DNA of 64,000 nt from Bacteroidota bacterium (GTDB lineage Bacteria > Bacteroidota > Bacteroidia > Chitinophagales > Saprospiraceae), in assembly GCA_030147525.1 (NCBI GenBank), contig JASBVF010000005.1, forward strand, positions 81,101 to 145,100, read 5' to 3'. Position 1 is the stretch's first letter; every line of letters starts with the position of its first letter. Positions 32,575-40,478 of this stretch are shown here, in pieces. The notes under the pieces are model-generated. The model worked only from the letters and a program-made list of their open reading frames with translations, had not been told where the DNA came from and searched no databases. The position numbers were made by a program, and so were the translations under genes.

Positions 32575-32588
32575 AAAATAATTACAGC

Positions 32589-32906
32589 ATGAAAAAAATC
32601 AGTCCTTCAAGCCTCGACATTCGCATTGACACCAAACGTGAACGCCTTTATTTTCCTGTAAAAGACAGTAAAGACGTGGAATTGAACTACAAAATCCACA
32701 GCAAAGGCAAAACGAACGTCATCGAGTTTACTGAAACTTACATCCCAAAAACCTTGCGTAGCATAGGCATCGCCACCAAACTCGCCGAACGGGGAATTCA
32801 AATGGCCAAAGCCAACAACTACAAGGTAAACCCCACCTGCCCCTTTGTGAAAACCTACATGAACAGACGGCCAGCCCTGAAAGATATGCGAGTTGGAAGC
32901 GCCTAA
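32589..32906 (+). CDS. Small GNAT-type N-acetyltransferase (YjdJ-like)
   Basis: A 105-residue protein of the short GNAT group (COG2388 type). It shows the beta strands with VIEFTETYIPKTLRSIGIATKLAERGIQMAKANNYKV, where the glycine-containing segment binds acetyl-CoA, and the usual C-terminal PTCPFVKTYMNRRP. The partner substrate is unknown; the family fold is half of a normal GNAT. It lies 102 bp after the BON gene, beyond its terminator, and ends in its own terminator. Confidence 0.85.
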   Translation: MKKISPSSLDIRIDTKRERLYFPVKDSKDVELNYKIHSKGKTNVIEFTETYIPKTLRSIGIATKLAERGIQMAKANNYKVNPTCPFVKTYMNRRPALKDMRVGSA

Positions 32907-32939
32907 GCATTACGCAACATAAATGGAAATTATCCATGA

Positions 32940-32970
32940 ATACAGCCCCGTTTGGGGCTGTTTTTTTTGT
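32940..32970 (+). terminator. Terminator of the GNAT gene
   Basis: ACAGCCCC (32942-32949), 4-base loop, GGGGCTGT (32954-32961) and a T-run. Confidence 0.9.
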
Positions 32971-33007
32971 CAAAATGCGCCTCTTTGTGCCTTTTCCAGG
33001 GGTCGGC

Positions 33008-33175
33008 CTTCCTGAAAACGGATGGAGGTATCCTGTCACAGGATTCCGGCGCCCTGCAACAGCGTTCGGGTATTCCGGAACGGGGTCAGGCATCCTTTCT
33101 CAGGGTGCAGCAATCCCGGAACAGGGCGGCGACTCCCCGGAACAGGGCGGCGGAATCCTGCTCAGGGGCGCTAAA
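33008..33175. repeat. 21-bp tandem array C (eight units)
   Basis: Units begin at 33008, 33029, 33050, 33071, 33092, 33113, 33134 and 33155, exactly 21 bp apart. Each carries a degenerate palindrome of the form ATCCTG-N3-CAGGAT followed by TCCGG-like bases. A perfect hairpin of the same words (GCGACAGGATT / AATCCTGTCGC) follows at 33241-33266. Array D at 59917-60084 uses the same alphabet. Confidence 0.85.
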
Positions 33176-33240
33176 AACCGGCGCCATGATGAAGTATTTT
33201 ACTCAGAATTGAGGTGCCCTGCAAGGAGGGTAAAAATGAT

Positions 33241-33266
33241 GCGACAGGATTCGGGAATCCTGTCGC
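33241..33266. repeat. Perfect 11-bp stem-loop with array-C words
   Basis: GCGACAGGATT and AATCCTGTCGC pair perfectly around CGGG. It lacks a T-run, so it is more likely a repeat element than a terminator. Confidence 0.7.
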
Positions 33267-33323
33267 AAGGAAGATAGTCAATGGAAAAATTGCTTGCAAA
33301 AAAGCAGGCAGGTATAGATCAAA

Positions 33324-33625
33324 CGTGAGTTGTCCCGAATTTTCAAATTGGGTTTAATGCCGAAATAGCCCCGGAGGGGTGGTTATGTTTGTAGATTAAA
33401 ATTTGCCACAAACATGAGTTGCCCCGAATTTGGATAAAATTTTAGCCCCAGCGGGGCGATTATGTTTGTAGCATTAATTTTATCCAAAAATGGAGCCCCG
33501 GCGGGGCGGCGATCAGTTGATGACCGCCCCGCTGGGGCTCCATGTTTTATTATTGGGGTCATTTTTCTACAAACATTGCCGCCCCTCCGGGGCTGAATTT
33601 GGTCAAAATTCGGGATGACTCATAT
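33324..33625. repeat. Cluster of GCCCC/GGGGC REP-like palindromes
   Basis: Five palindromic cores (near 33367, 33444, 33493, 33523 and 33579) of the type AGCCCCGGCGGGGC are linked to TATGTTTGTAG or its complement CTACAAACAT. The first three run forward and the last two inverted, and the whole cluster is bounded by inverted copies of a GAGTTGTCCCGAATTTT-like sequence. The arrangement recalls REP/BIME elements that are moved by RAYT transposases. It lies between convergent genes. Confidence 0.85.
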
Positions 33626-33679
33626 TTTTCAATAAAACCCCGAAAGCAAACACCCAAACCCCCAAACACCCAAACCCCA

Positions 33680-34540
33680 TTAAAACACCAGCACCGGCGT
33701 ATCAGCCTTCAGCAGCAGCGTCCGGGTAATTTCATTTTCGAAGAAACGGGTAAAAAGGTTAGACTCCCGGAAAGGGAAAGCGAGGATGTCCGTGTGGGTC
33801 AGTTTGGCGATTTTCAAAATCTCAGACGGCTTAAAATCCGGGAAAAAGCGGAACTCCTCCTGAGCTTTCAGAGGCAGGCTCTCCTTCAGTTTATCCATCA
33901 ATTCGCCGAGGCGGTATTTATTTTGCGCTTCCATGTTATTCGCTAAAAACGCAATGACGAGCGAAGCGTCAAAAGCCTGGGAAAAAGACTCCAGAAACTG
34001 ATGGCCGGGGTAATTAATATTGTTAAAACTCTCCGTGTCAGCCAGGTACATCAGGCGGGAAATGCCCTGAAACGGCGCATCCTCCGGGACAAAAAGCACC
34101 GGGCAGGGCGCTTTGGCTGCAACGGTCGTTTCGGTGGTGCCGATTACGTCATTCCACCAGTTATGATCGCTGCTTTTGGGAAGAATGATGAAATAAGGGT
34201 CGTGTTTGGAGGCCTTTTCCTGCATGCGTTTCACTTTATTGACCAGCTCGTCCGCTAAAAAGCCGAGATCGTACTCAAAACTGGTATCGGGATATTCCTT
34301 TCTGATCGTTTCACAATAGGCTTCACCCTTTTCTTTTAACTCACTGACCCACTCCGGCGGGAGGTTTCTCGGAATCACCGGCCGGGTGCCTGCATCGGCC
34401 GTGACCGGCATGACGGGATACTGGTAAACACTGTAAAGTAACAGGGGAAGGTCAAGACTGCGAGCTACGCTGACGGCGTAGTTAATGGTGTTGTGCTGGA
34501 TATTAAAGGGGTCGATATGCACAATGATTTGTTTTTTCAT
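33680..34540 (-). CDS. Universal stress protein, tandem Usp domains
   Basis: A 286-residue cytoplasmic protein made of two Usp folds (about 1-140 and 148-286). The first begins with IIVHIDPFNIQHNTINYAVSVARSLDLPLLLYSVY; each half ends in a strand with PCPVLFVPE or DTPVLVF. The ATP-binding G-x2-G-x9-G(S/T) motif is not clear in either half, so it may be a non-ATP-binding member. An exact ECF-type promoter (34588-34615) lies 48 bp upstream, back to back with that of the DksA-like gene. Confidence 0.9.
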   Translation of the reverse strand: MKKQIIVHIDPFNIQHNTINYAVSVARSLDLPLLLYSVYQYPVMPVTADAGTRPVIPRNLPPEWVSELKEKGEAYCETIRKEYPDTSFEYDLGFLADELVNKVKRMQEKASKHDPYFIILPKSSDHNWWNDVIGTTETTVAAKAPCPVLFVPEDAPFQGISRLMYLADTESFNNINYPGHQFLESFSQAFDASLVIAFLANNMEAQNKYRLGELMDKLKESLPLKAQEEFRFFPDFKPSEILKIAKLTHTDILAFPFRESNLFTRFFENEITRTLLLKADTPVLVF

Positions 34541-34587
34541 GGTTTTAATTTTTGGTTAATAAAATATTGGTTACGTGTAACTTATGC

Positions 34588-34615
34588 TAAAACGGCGGGC
34601 AGTGTGCCATGTTCA
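34588..34615 (-). promoter_or_regulatory. ECF-type promoter, universal stress protein gene
   Basis: On the minus strand: TGAACAT (34609-34615), 13 bp, CCGTTTTA (34588-34595): exact match. Confidence 0.82.
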
Positions 34616-34639
34616 TGCCCTGTGCCGGCTATGCCCGGT

Positions 34640-34667
34640 TGAACATCCGCCCAGGCCACCCGTTTTA
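34640..34667 (+). promoter_or_regulatory. ECF-type promoter, DksA-like gene
   Basis: TGAACAT (34640-34646), 13 bp, CCGTTTTA (34660-34667): exact match, 34 bp before ATG 34702; 24 bp separate it from the divergent -35 box. Confidence 0.82.
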
Positions 34668-34701
34668 CCGGCAAACGACGTTAAATCTTAAAATATAAAC
34701 C

Positions 34702-35070
34702 ATGCAAACCAACACTAAGCGCTACTCCGACGAGGTGCTGCGCAACTTTAAAACATTGATTCAAGACAAAATGGAAGAAGTAAGAAAAGAAGCCGAGTCG
34801 CTCAAGTCCCGTCTCGACGGACTGGAGGGACAAGCGGATGAAAACGGCGGCCATAGTTATGGAGAAGACAGCAAAAATCACGAGCAGCGAGAGTTGCTCA
34901 CCCGCATGTACGAGCGGCAGGTCGAGAAAATGCACGAGCTGGAACTGGCGCTCGGGCGCATAGCTAACAAGACTTACGGCATCTGCCAGGAAACCGGCGA
35001 TTTGATCGACAAACGGAGGCTCGAAGCCTTCCCGACAGCCACTACCGGCGCCGCAGTATTAAGTCATTGA
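34702..35070 (+). CDS. TraR/DksA-family protein with reduced zinc-finger
   Basis: A 122-residue protein of the TraR/DksA class: a long N-terminal coiled-coil (about 8-90, with the acidic tip ENGGHSYGEDSKNHEQRE) and a C-terminal globular piece TYGICQETGDLIDKRRLEAFPTATT. Only one cysteine remains of the four zinc ligands, as in other Bacteroidota members. The coiled-coil would enter the RNA polymerase secondary channel. Its strong stress promoter suggests a role in reshaping transcription under stress. The gene after it has its own ECF-type promoter in the 90-bp spacer. Confidence 0.88.
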   Translation: MQTNTKRYSDEVLRNFKTLIQDKMEEVRKEAESLKSRLDGLEGQADENGGHSYGEDSKNHEQRELLTRMYERQVEKMHELELALGRIANKTYGICQETGDLIDKRRLEAFPTATTGAAVLSH

Positions 35071-35079
35071 CGGCGTTTT

Positions 35080-35108
35080 TGAACATGTCAGGGGGGTGTT
35101 TCGTTTTA
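35080..35108 (+). promoter_or_regulatory. ECF-type promoter, gene at 35161
   Basis: TGAACAT (35080-35086), 14 bp, TCGTTTTA (35101-35108): spacer one base longer than in the other sites. Confidence 0.6.
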
Positions 35109-35160
35109 TTTTTAAACACCCTCTAACATCTTCATTGTCAATTACTTAATACATATAATT

Positions 35161-35526
35161 ATGGTAAAAGAAAAATCAAAAGAACTTTATGATAAAGCCC
35201 TGAATTGGATATACCGCCGTAAATTTTCCAACGTAAAAGCCAAGATCAAACCTTTCGAAGAACCGAAAACCTTTCATCGCAAACGAGATGATTTTTCCGT
35301 CACTCCCGATATTTCAGCAGTGCGGGCCGGTAAGAAATCGTTTTTTGATATTGTTTTAAAAAAAGATACCCGCCGCCAGCTGGCCGGTAAGTGGCAACTC
35401 ATGCAGCAACTGGCTGCCCGCAAAGGTGGAAAACTCTACCTCTTCGCCCCCAGAGGCCACAAGGCATTTGCCGAACGGATGATAGCGAAGTTTGGCATTG
35501 AAGCCAAGATTGTCCATCTCGCCTGA
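35161..35526 (+). CDS. Small basic hypothetical protein
   Basis: A 121-residue, Lys/Arg-rich soluble protein. I do not recognise the family. The C-terminal half (RRQLAGKWQLMQQLAARKGGKLYLFAPRGHKAFAERMIAKFGIEAKIVHLA) looks like an alpha/beta module; the N-terminus is helical and basic. It is in the stress region, with an ECF-type promoter 53 bp upstream, and is followed by a terminator before the MscS gene. Confidence 0.7.
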   Translation: MVKEKSKELYDKALNWIYRRKFSNVKAKIKPFEEPKTFHRKRDDFSVTPDISAVRAGKKSFFDIVLKKDTRRQLAGKWQLMQQLAARKGGKLYLFAPRGHKAFAERMIAKFGIEAKIVHLA

Positions 35527-35536
35527 TGTTTCGGAA

Positions 35537-35590
35537 GGGCAGCCACCATGCGCCGGACAGCTGCCCGGATTCCCCGGCGTCCTTTTTATT
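35537..35590 (+). terminator. Probable terminator after the 35161 gene
   Basis: Two nested stems (GGGCAGC/GCTGCCC and CGCCGG/CCGGCG) precede TCCTTTTTATT. The stems are mutually exclusive, so two structures are possible. Confidence 0.5.
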
Positions 35591-35623
35591 ACATTTCAGA
35601 ACCTTTAAATAAATTAACACTAC

Positions 35624-36565
35624 ATGCTCACGCAGATACAACAAGCTCTTCAGAAACTAACCGATAAACTGGGCGCCTGGCTGGATGGCTTTATCCTCGC
35701 CCTTCCGAATATTGCAGTCGCCATGCTCGTACTCATTGCTTCTTTCTTTGTTGCCCGGCTCCTGAAAAAAGGCGCCAGAAAAGGCCTGCTGAAAGCCACC
35801 GGAAACCTTACCGTGGTAGGCGTGCTTTCCAACGTGATTGTGGCCTTGTTCATGGTAATTGTACTATTTGTCATCCTGTCTATCTTAAATCTGGATGACG
35901 CCTTTACGGCACTGCTGGGTACGGCAGGTGTGCTGGGTCTGGCCGTCGGTCTTGCATTGCAGGACCCGCTCGTCAACCTCTTCTCGGGTATTCTTATGAG
36001 TGTCCGTGAAAAATACAGCATCGGCGACCTCGTGGAATCCAACGGATACTTCGGTAAAATCGAGAAAATCAACCTCCGCTCTACCATCATCAAAACCCCG
36101 ACCGGCCAGGAAGTGATCATACCCAACCGGGATGTACTGCAAAACCCGCTGGTCAATTACACCCGCTCCGGCGAACGCCGGGTTGACATCGACTGCGGCG
36201 TCTCTTACGGCGACGACCTCGAAGAAGTAAGGGATATTGCCGTGGAAGCCATCACCAACTCGGATATTGAGTTGATGGAAGGCAAACCCGTGGAGATTTT
36301 CTTCAAGGAATTTGGCGACAGCTCCATCAATTTCGTGTTGCGTTTCTGGTACAATACCACTATGCAACGAGATTATTTTGCCGCTAAAAACCAGGGAATT
36401 ATTGCTTTGAAAAATGCATTTGACAGAAACGGCATTACCATTCCGTTCCCTATACGCACCATGGACTTCGGTATCGTGGGCGGTGTGCGGCTCGACGACT
36501 TGTATCCTTCCGGGGAACTTGCCGCCAGCTCAGGAACGAACGGCTACGATCAGTCAAGTAACTGA
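35624..36565 (+). CDS. Mechanosensitive channel of the MscS family
   Basis: A 313-residue MscS homologue with three membrane segments (about 26-46, 64-88 and 96-118), the last being the Gly/Ala-rich pore helix (ALLGTAGVLGLAVGLALQDPLVN), then the beta domain with YSIGDLVESNGYFGKIEKINLRST and the cytoplasmic alpha/beta part. It is a paralogue of the channel at 3233. It lies in the stress cluster and should protect against osmotic downshock. No GAAC/CGTT promoter is seen in the 97-bp spacer. Confidence 0.93.
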   Translation: MLTQIQQALQKLTDKLGAWLDGFILALPNIAVAMLVLIASFFVARLLKKGARKGLLKATGNLTVVGVLSNVIVALFMVIVLFVILSILNLDDAFTALLGTAGVLGLAVGLALQDPLVNLFSGILMSVREKYSIGDLVESNGYFGKIEKINLRSTIIKTPTGQEVIIPNRDVLQNPLVNYTRSGERRVDIDCGVSYGDDLEEVRDIAVEAITNSDIELMEGKPVEIFFKEFGDSSINFVLRFWYNTTMQRDYFAAKNQGIIALKNAFDRNGITIPFPIRTMDFGIVGGVRLDDLYPSGELAASSGTNGYDQSSN

Positions 36566-36615
36566 TCGCAGCCGGAACCTGCTATCTGATATTTAATCGT
36601 AACGAACTAAAAAAC

Positions 36616-36933
36616 ATGAAAAAAACTTCAAGACCAGCCATAGAAACGATCAGCGATTTTCGCTGTGAGTTTACCCAGTTGCTGGAAAATATTGAAAGCA
36701 ATATTACCAGCCTGGCCCGCTACGAACGCAGTGAAATGGTTGAACCCAATATTTCGCTGGTGGAAAAACTGAACAGCCTGAAAAACCATCGCAAAAAGCT
36801 GAAAGACATGCTCAAATTCTACAGCGGCGCCGATCATGCAGCCTGGGAATTGATAAGACCTAAAGCCCGGGAAACTTTTGAGGCAGCCCGTGAGGAATAT
36901 CTGAGAGTCAGCCGAACACTGGCTTCGACTTAG
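36616..36933 (+). CDS. Small helical hypothetical protein
   Basis: A 105-residue, entirely helical and charged protein without signal peptide or cysteine, family unknown. A central segment (LVEKLNSLKNHRKKLKDMLKFYSG) looks like a coiled-coil hairpin. It starts 50 bp after the MscS stop and may be co-transcribed with it. Confidence 0.65.
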   Translation: MKKTSRPAIETISDFRCEFTQLLENIESNITSLARYERSEMVEPNISLVEKLNSLKNHRKKLKDMLKFYSGADHAAWELIRPKARETFEAAREEYLRVSRTLAST

Positions 36934-37062
36934 ACGTTGTAAAATAAGATGCCCGACATCTCCGAACAATAAGGCTAACCATTTAACTGCTTCCACCGAT
37001 TCTCCCGATTGGGGGCAGGAACCGATTTATAAACCATATTTCTTAACTAAAAATCTTAAAAC

Positions 37063-37419
37063 ATGAAAAATAGCTCAAAAATTTTGATTGCTGCAGGCGC
37101 AGGTGCCCTCCTGGGCGGCGTAGCAGGTTACTACCTGAACTCTGACAACGGACGTAAAGCCCGCAAGCAAGCTTCAAAAAATATCAAAAAGACAGCCAAG
37201 GAAGCGAATGAAAAAATCAACGAAATGGCCGATACTGCCAAAACTGCCATCAGTGATTTTGCCGGACAGGCAAAGAACTACATGGATAAAGTGACCAAAT
37301 CCGCTGATCAAACCCTTGAAGCTGCAAAGGAAAATTTTGAAAAAGGCAAGGAAGCAGCCAAAGCTAAAGCCAAATCGGTTGAAAAAGCAATCGCTTCCAA
37401 CAGCGTGGAAGTAGGATAA
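37063..37419 (+). CDS. YtxH-domain protein
   Basis: A 118-residue protein with one N-terminal glycine-zipper membrane helix (about 7-25, LIAAGAGALLGGVAGYYL), the typical SDNGRKARK step and a long Lys/Ala/Glu-rich helical tail (30-118). This is the YtxH pattern, a small general-stress family anchored in the membrane whose tail may act like a LEA-type protectant. It is in the stress cluster; no recognised promoter is visible in the 129-bp spacer. Confidence 0.88.
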   Translation: MKNSSKILIAAGAGALLGGVAGYYLNSDNGRKARKQASKNIKKTAKEANEKINEMADTAKTAISDFAGQAKNYMDKVTKSADQTLEAAKENFEKGKEAAKAKAKSVEKAIASNSVEVG

Positions 37420-37702
37420 TGATTGATATCGAGAAATTTACCGACATTATGAAATTACGGAACTACTTGAAAATCAAATCAGTAGATTCATTTCCAATTT
37501 CTAATAATTTCTCAGTTTCAAGCATTTAGAACCGAAATACGCAAGGCTGTATCGTCAGTTCAAATTTGTTCAATGTTTAATCATTGTTCAACCTGAAATT
37601 CTGCTACATTGCAGGAAGCCCGGGCTGAACGTTGAACATTGTTGAGCGAACCTGAGCTTTTGATACAGCCTTTTCTTTTTTAATCAAACGACTTTCCAAC
37701 GT

Positions 37703-38062
37703 ATGAACGAACCAAAAGACATGTTTCAAGCCGCCGGCGAAACCGTAGAATATGCCCGGCAATACATCGAACAGCAAGGCGAACTGATCCGCCTGGAAGC
37801 AGCCGAACGAATGGCCAAGGTGATGTCCTCCTTCGTAACATTCCTGGTGCTGGCTTTTTTTGTGGTGCTGGTGCTCGTGATGTTGTCGGTGGCGGCGGCG
37901 CTGTGGTTGGGTAAACTGCTGGAATCTTACGCAGCAGCATTTCTGATCGTCGCCGTGGTGCATGCCATCCTTGGCGTGCTGATGTATACGTTCCGGAACC
38001 GGTTGATCACCAATCCGGCGCTGGGCGTTATGCTGGGTGCTTTTTTTGATGAAAAAGAATAA
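37703..38062 (+). CDS. Phage-holin-3_6-like membrane protein
   Basis: A 119-residue protein with an N-terminal amphipathic helix (residues 5-45) and two hydrophobic helices (about 46-75 and 80-100), the pattern of the Phage_holin_3_6/YqjE-like family. Members are chromosomal, associated with YtxH- and stress-type genes, and their function is unknown. It follows YtxH after 283 bp; that spacer contains AT-rich sequence and GTTCAA/TTGAAC words but no clear promoter. It converges with the TamA-like gene; a small CCGG stem-loop lies between. Confidence 0.85.
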   Translation: MNEPKDMFQAAGETVEYARQYIEQQGELIRLEAAERMAKVMSSFVTFLVLAFFVVLVLVMLSVAAALWLGKLLESYAAAFLIVAVVHAILGVLMYTFRNRLITNPALGVMLGAFFDEKE

Positions 38063-38088
38063 AGGGAACCGGCTGCGCCGGTAAGATT

Positions 38089-40392
38089 TTAGAAGGGATA
38101 GCCAATCGCAATGTTCCACACAACATGATCTTTCCGCCAGCTGCTTTTCAGCAATTGAATCTCCGAAAACTGCCAACGCTCTCCTTCCGCCTCCGAAGGG
38201 TCCTTCAACGGAGTCGCCCAATCGAGCCGGATCACCGCCACATCAAAGTCCAGCCGCAGACCAAACCCGCATCCCACCGCAATTTCTTTGTGAAACTCAT
38301 CAAATTTAAACAAACCGTCCTTTTCCGGCGTACTCTCGTCGGCGTCGCCACGAACGAGCCAGATGTTTCCGGCATCGGTAAACACGGCCCCCTTCAGGAA
38401 GCTGAAGATGGGGAAACGGTATTCCAGGTTCAGCTCCAGGCGGAGGTCACCGGTCTGATCGACGAAATTACTGCCGTCGTCCGTCAGCTTGGTCTGGTAA
38501 CTGCCGGGCCCCAGCGTCCGGATGCGAAACGCCCGCACGCTGCTCGCCCCGCCGATAAAATATTGTTTGATGTATGGCAACACCTCCGCATTGCTGTAAG
38601 GGTAACCGAGGCCGAAGTTAAAACGGCCGGCCAGCATCCCCTTTCGCAGCGGAAAATACTGCCGCAGGTCGCTGTCCACCTTCAGGTATTGTGAAAACTG
38701 AATGCCCAGCACCTTCCGGGGCCGCTCACTATTAAAGCCGCCCGAAATCAAATCCAGCAGGCCGCCGGCCGATTCAATGCTGCCCCGCCAGAAAAAGTAG
38801 CGGCCCTTCGAAGCGGGCGTTTGGTTGGACAGCGAAAGCTGATGACTCAGGCCGAGGATCAGGACATTTTCAAAGCTGGTGCGCAGGCGGCGGTTTTCAG
38901 CCAGCAGCGCATCGAGTTTTTCCGAGGTTTTTAAAGTATTGATGAAATTGACGAACAGGGGATTGAACTGGTGCTGCCATTTCGACTGTCTCCAGGTGTA
39001 GCCCGCCGAGAAGTTGAACGAATTCACCGTAAAAAACCCCGACCGTTGCTGATAATCGTCGCCAATGCTGAACTGTGTGCGAGGCAGGGTTTCACCCCTG
39101 ATTCTTGTTCTCTCTAAAAACGGAGCGTAAATCCCCGGCAGGCTCAGGCTTGCATTCCCGCTGACGCTCAGTGTGTTGATGATCGTACCGGCGTTGGCGC
39201 CAACGTTGGTTTCCAGGCCTGCGGTCACGCTGGTATTGAAAAGTTCAGCGCCTTTGAAGGCATTTTTATGGTTAAAACTGGCGGAAACTTCCGTCCCGAG
39301 GAAGTTGCCCGAACGGCTGTTCACCTGGAATTCGAGGCCAAGGTCGTGCATCAGGCCCGGCGTCAGAAAAATCCGGCGATGCAGCAGGTGCGAATCCTGC
39401 CTCAGTTCCTCCTCAAAACGGATATTGACGAACTTGTAAATACCCAGGTTCAGCAGGCGATTGATGGTGTTGGATTGTTCTTTTTTAGAAAAAACGGCCT
39501 GGTCATCCTGCCAGATGAGGCGGCTCAGCACTGTTGGCCGCAGTATTTCCTCCGTTTGAACGATGTGCAGATCACCGTAATCGAGGGTGTCCGCCAGGCT
39601 GCGGGAGGCATCTCGCTCCAGCGAATAATCCGGGAAGACCCAGGCATCGCCGAGGTGGTAAATCTGGTAGAGGCTGTTGTCGCCGGTTTTTTTCAGGCGG
39701 AGGTAGAGGTCGGTTTGCAGCGTACCGGCGGTGGTATCCACGAAGTAGTAAAAATTATCCTTGGTCACTTCGTAATAGCCGTGTTCATTGGCAATGCCGG
39801 CCAGCCGGCTTCGCTCCTCCGTGAGCAGGGAAAGGTCAAAAGGGCGGTTTTTTTTGAGTAGCGTTTCATTTTCCCGCTGCGCCAGCAGGCCGGTCAGTGC
39901 CAGGGTATCCGCCGGCCGGAATATTTCACGGATGAAATACTGCCCCTGAGAATGGATGGTGTAGTTGGCGGTTACCTTTTGCCCTTTCGTAATCGTATCC
40001 AACCAGATGGTTGCGCCGAAGTAACCATTGTCCTGTAAATATTTCCCCATCACGAGCCTGCTCTGCTCCGCCATTCGATCGCTGTAAATGACCGGCGGCC
40101 TGCCGAATTTGCGTTGTATCCAGGCGCTCAGTCCCTTCTCCTTTCCTTTTTTATTGATAGAATTGTAAAGCCCCACCTGCCATTTCTCCAATCCGGTCAC
40201 CGGTGTTGGTCTGGCAATGGCCGCCAGCTCGGATTCCACCTTGCCCTGTTTGTTGATCTTATCAGGGTTGTCGAATTTGAATTCGGTTTTGTAATGCAGC
40301 AGCTGCCCCTCCCTGAGTCCTTTCGTCATGGAGCAGGCAGACAGCAGCAGCGCAAAAGCGGCGAGTAGTGTTATGTTTGGGAGATATCGCAA
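38089..40392 (-). CDS. TamA/BamA-like outer membrane assembly protein (lipoprotein signal)
   Basis: A 767-residue Omp85-family protein. The N-terminal lipoprotein signal ends at LLLSAC, so unlike classical TamA it is probably lipid-anchored. POTRA-like domains cover about 35-310, and the C-terminal barrel (about 400-767) has the family motif VRAFRIRTLGPGSYQTK and ends in a terminal aromatic (IGYPF). With TamB it transports lipids and/or helps barrel biogenesis. Start: the longest frame begins at TTG 40446, but that lies inside the hairpin 40411-40459; TTG 40392, right after it, gives a compact signal peptide, so I use it. There is no ATG before the signal peptide. Confidence 0.85.
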   Translation of the reverse strand: MRYLPNITLLAAFALLLSACSMTKGLREGQLLHYKTEFKFDNPDKINKQGKVESELAAIARPTPVTGLEKWQVGLYNSINKKGKEKGLSAWIQRKFGRPPVIYSDRMAEQSRLVMGKYLQDNGYFGATIWLDTITKGQKVTANYTIHSQGQYFIREIFRPADTLALTGLLAQRENETLLKKNRPFDLSLLTEERSRLAGIANEHGYYEVTKDNFYYFVDTTAGTLQTDLYLRLKKTGDNSLYQIYHLGDAWVFPDYSLERDASRSLADTLDYGDLHIVQTEEILRPTVLSRLIWQDDQAVFSKKEQSNTINRLLNLGIYKFVNIRFEEELRQDSHLLHRRIFLTPGLMHDLGLEFQVNSRSGNFLGTEVSASFNHKNAFKGAELFNTSVTAGLETNVGANAGTIINTLSVSGNASLSLPGIYAPFLERTRIRGETLPRTQFSIGDDYQQRSGFFTVNSFNFSAGYTWRQSKWQHQFNPLFVNFINTLKTSEKLDALLAENRRLRTSFENVLILGLSHQLSLSNQTPASKGRYFFWRGSIESAGGLLDLISGGFNSERPRKVLGIQFSQYLKVDSDLRQYFPLRKGMLAGRFNFGLGYPYSNAEVLPYIKQYFIGGASSVRAFRIRTLGPGSYQTKLTDDGSNFVDQTGDLRLELNLEYRFPIFSFLKGAVFTDAGNIWLVRGDADESTPEKDGLFKFDEFHKEIAVGCGFGLRLDFDVAVIRLDWATPLKDPSEAEGERWQFSEIQLLKSSWRKDHVVWNIAIGYPF

Positions 40393-40410
40393 GGTTGAGC
40401 ATTCTTTTTT

Positions 40411-40459
40411 ATCTGATTTTTGATCTGATTTCTTCCCGGAAATCAAAAATCAAAAATCT
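40411..40459. repeat. Hairpin between the TamB-like and TamA-like genes
   Basis: Words of the type GATTTTTGAT (left) and ATCAAAAATC (right) form complementary arms around CTTCCCGG. It is similar in style to the other word-built hairpins, and lies between two co-directional genes. Confidence 0.7.
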
Positions 40460-40478
40460 ACAATCATGTAATCTTAAA

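Noticed and set aside
23161..37480. Shared AACTACTTGAAA-N-TCAAA sequence at 23167 and 37461
   Set aside because: An 18-base near match is expected a few times by chance in 64 kb, and the distances to the next genes differ.
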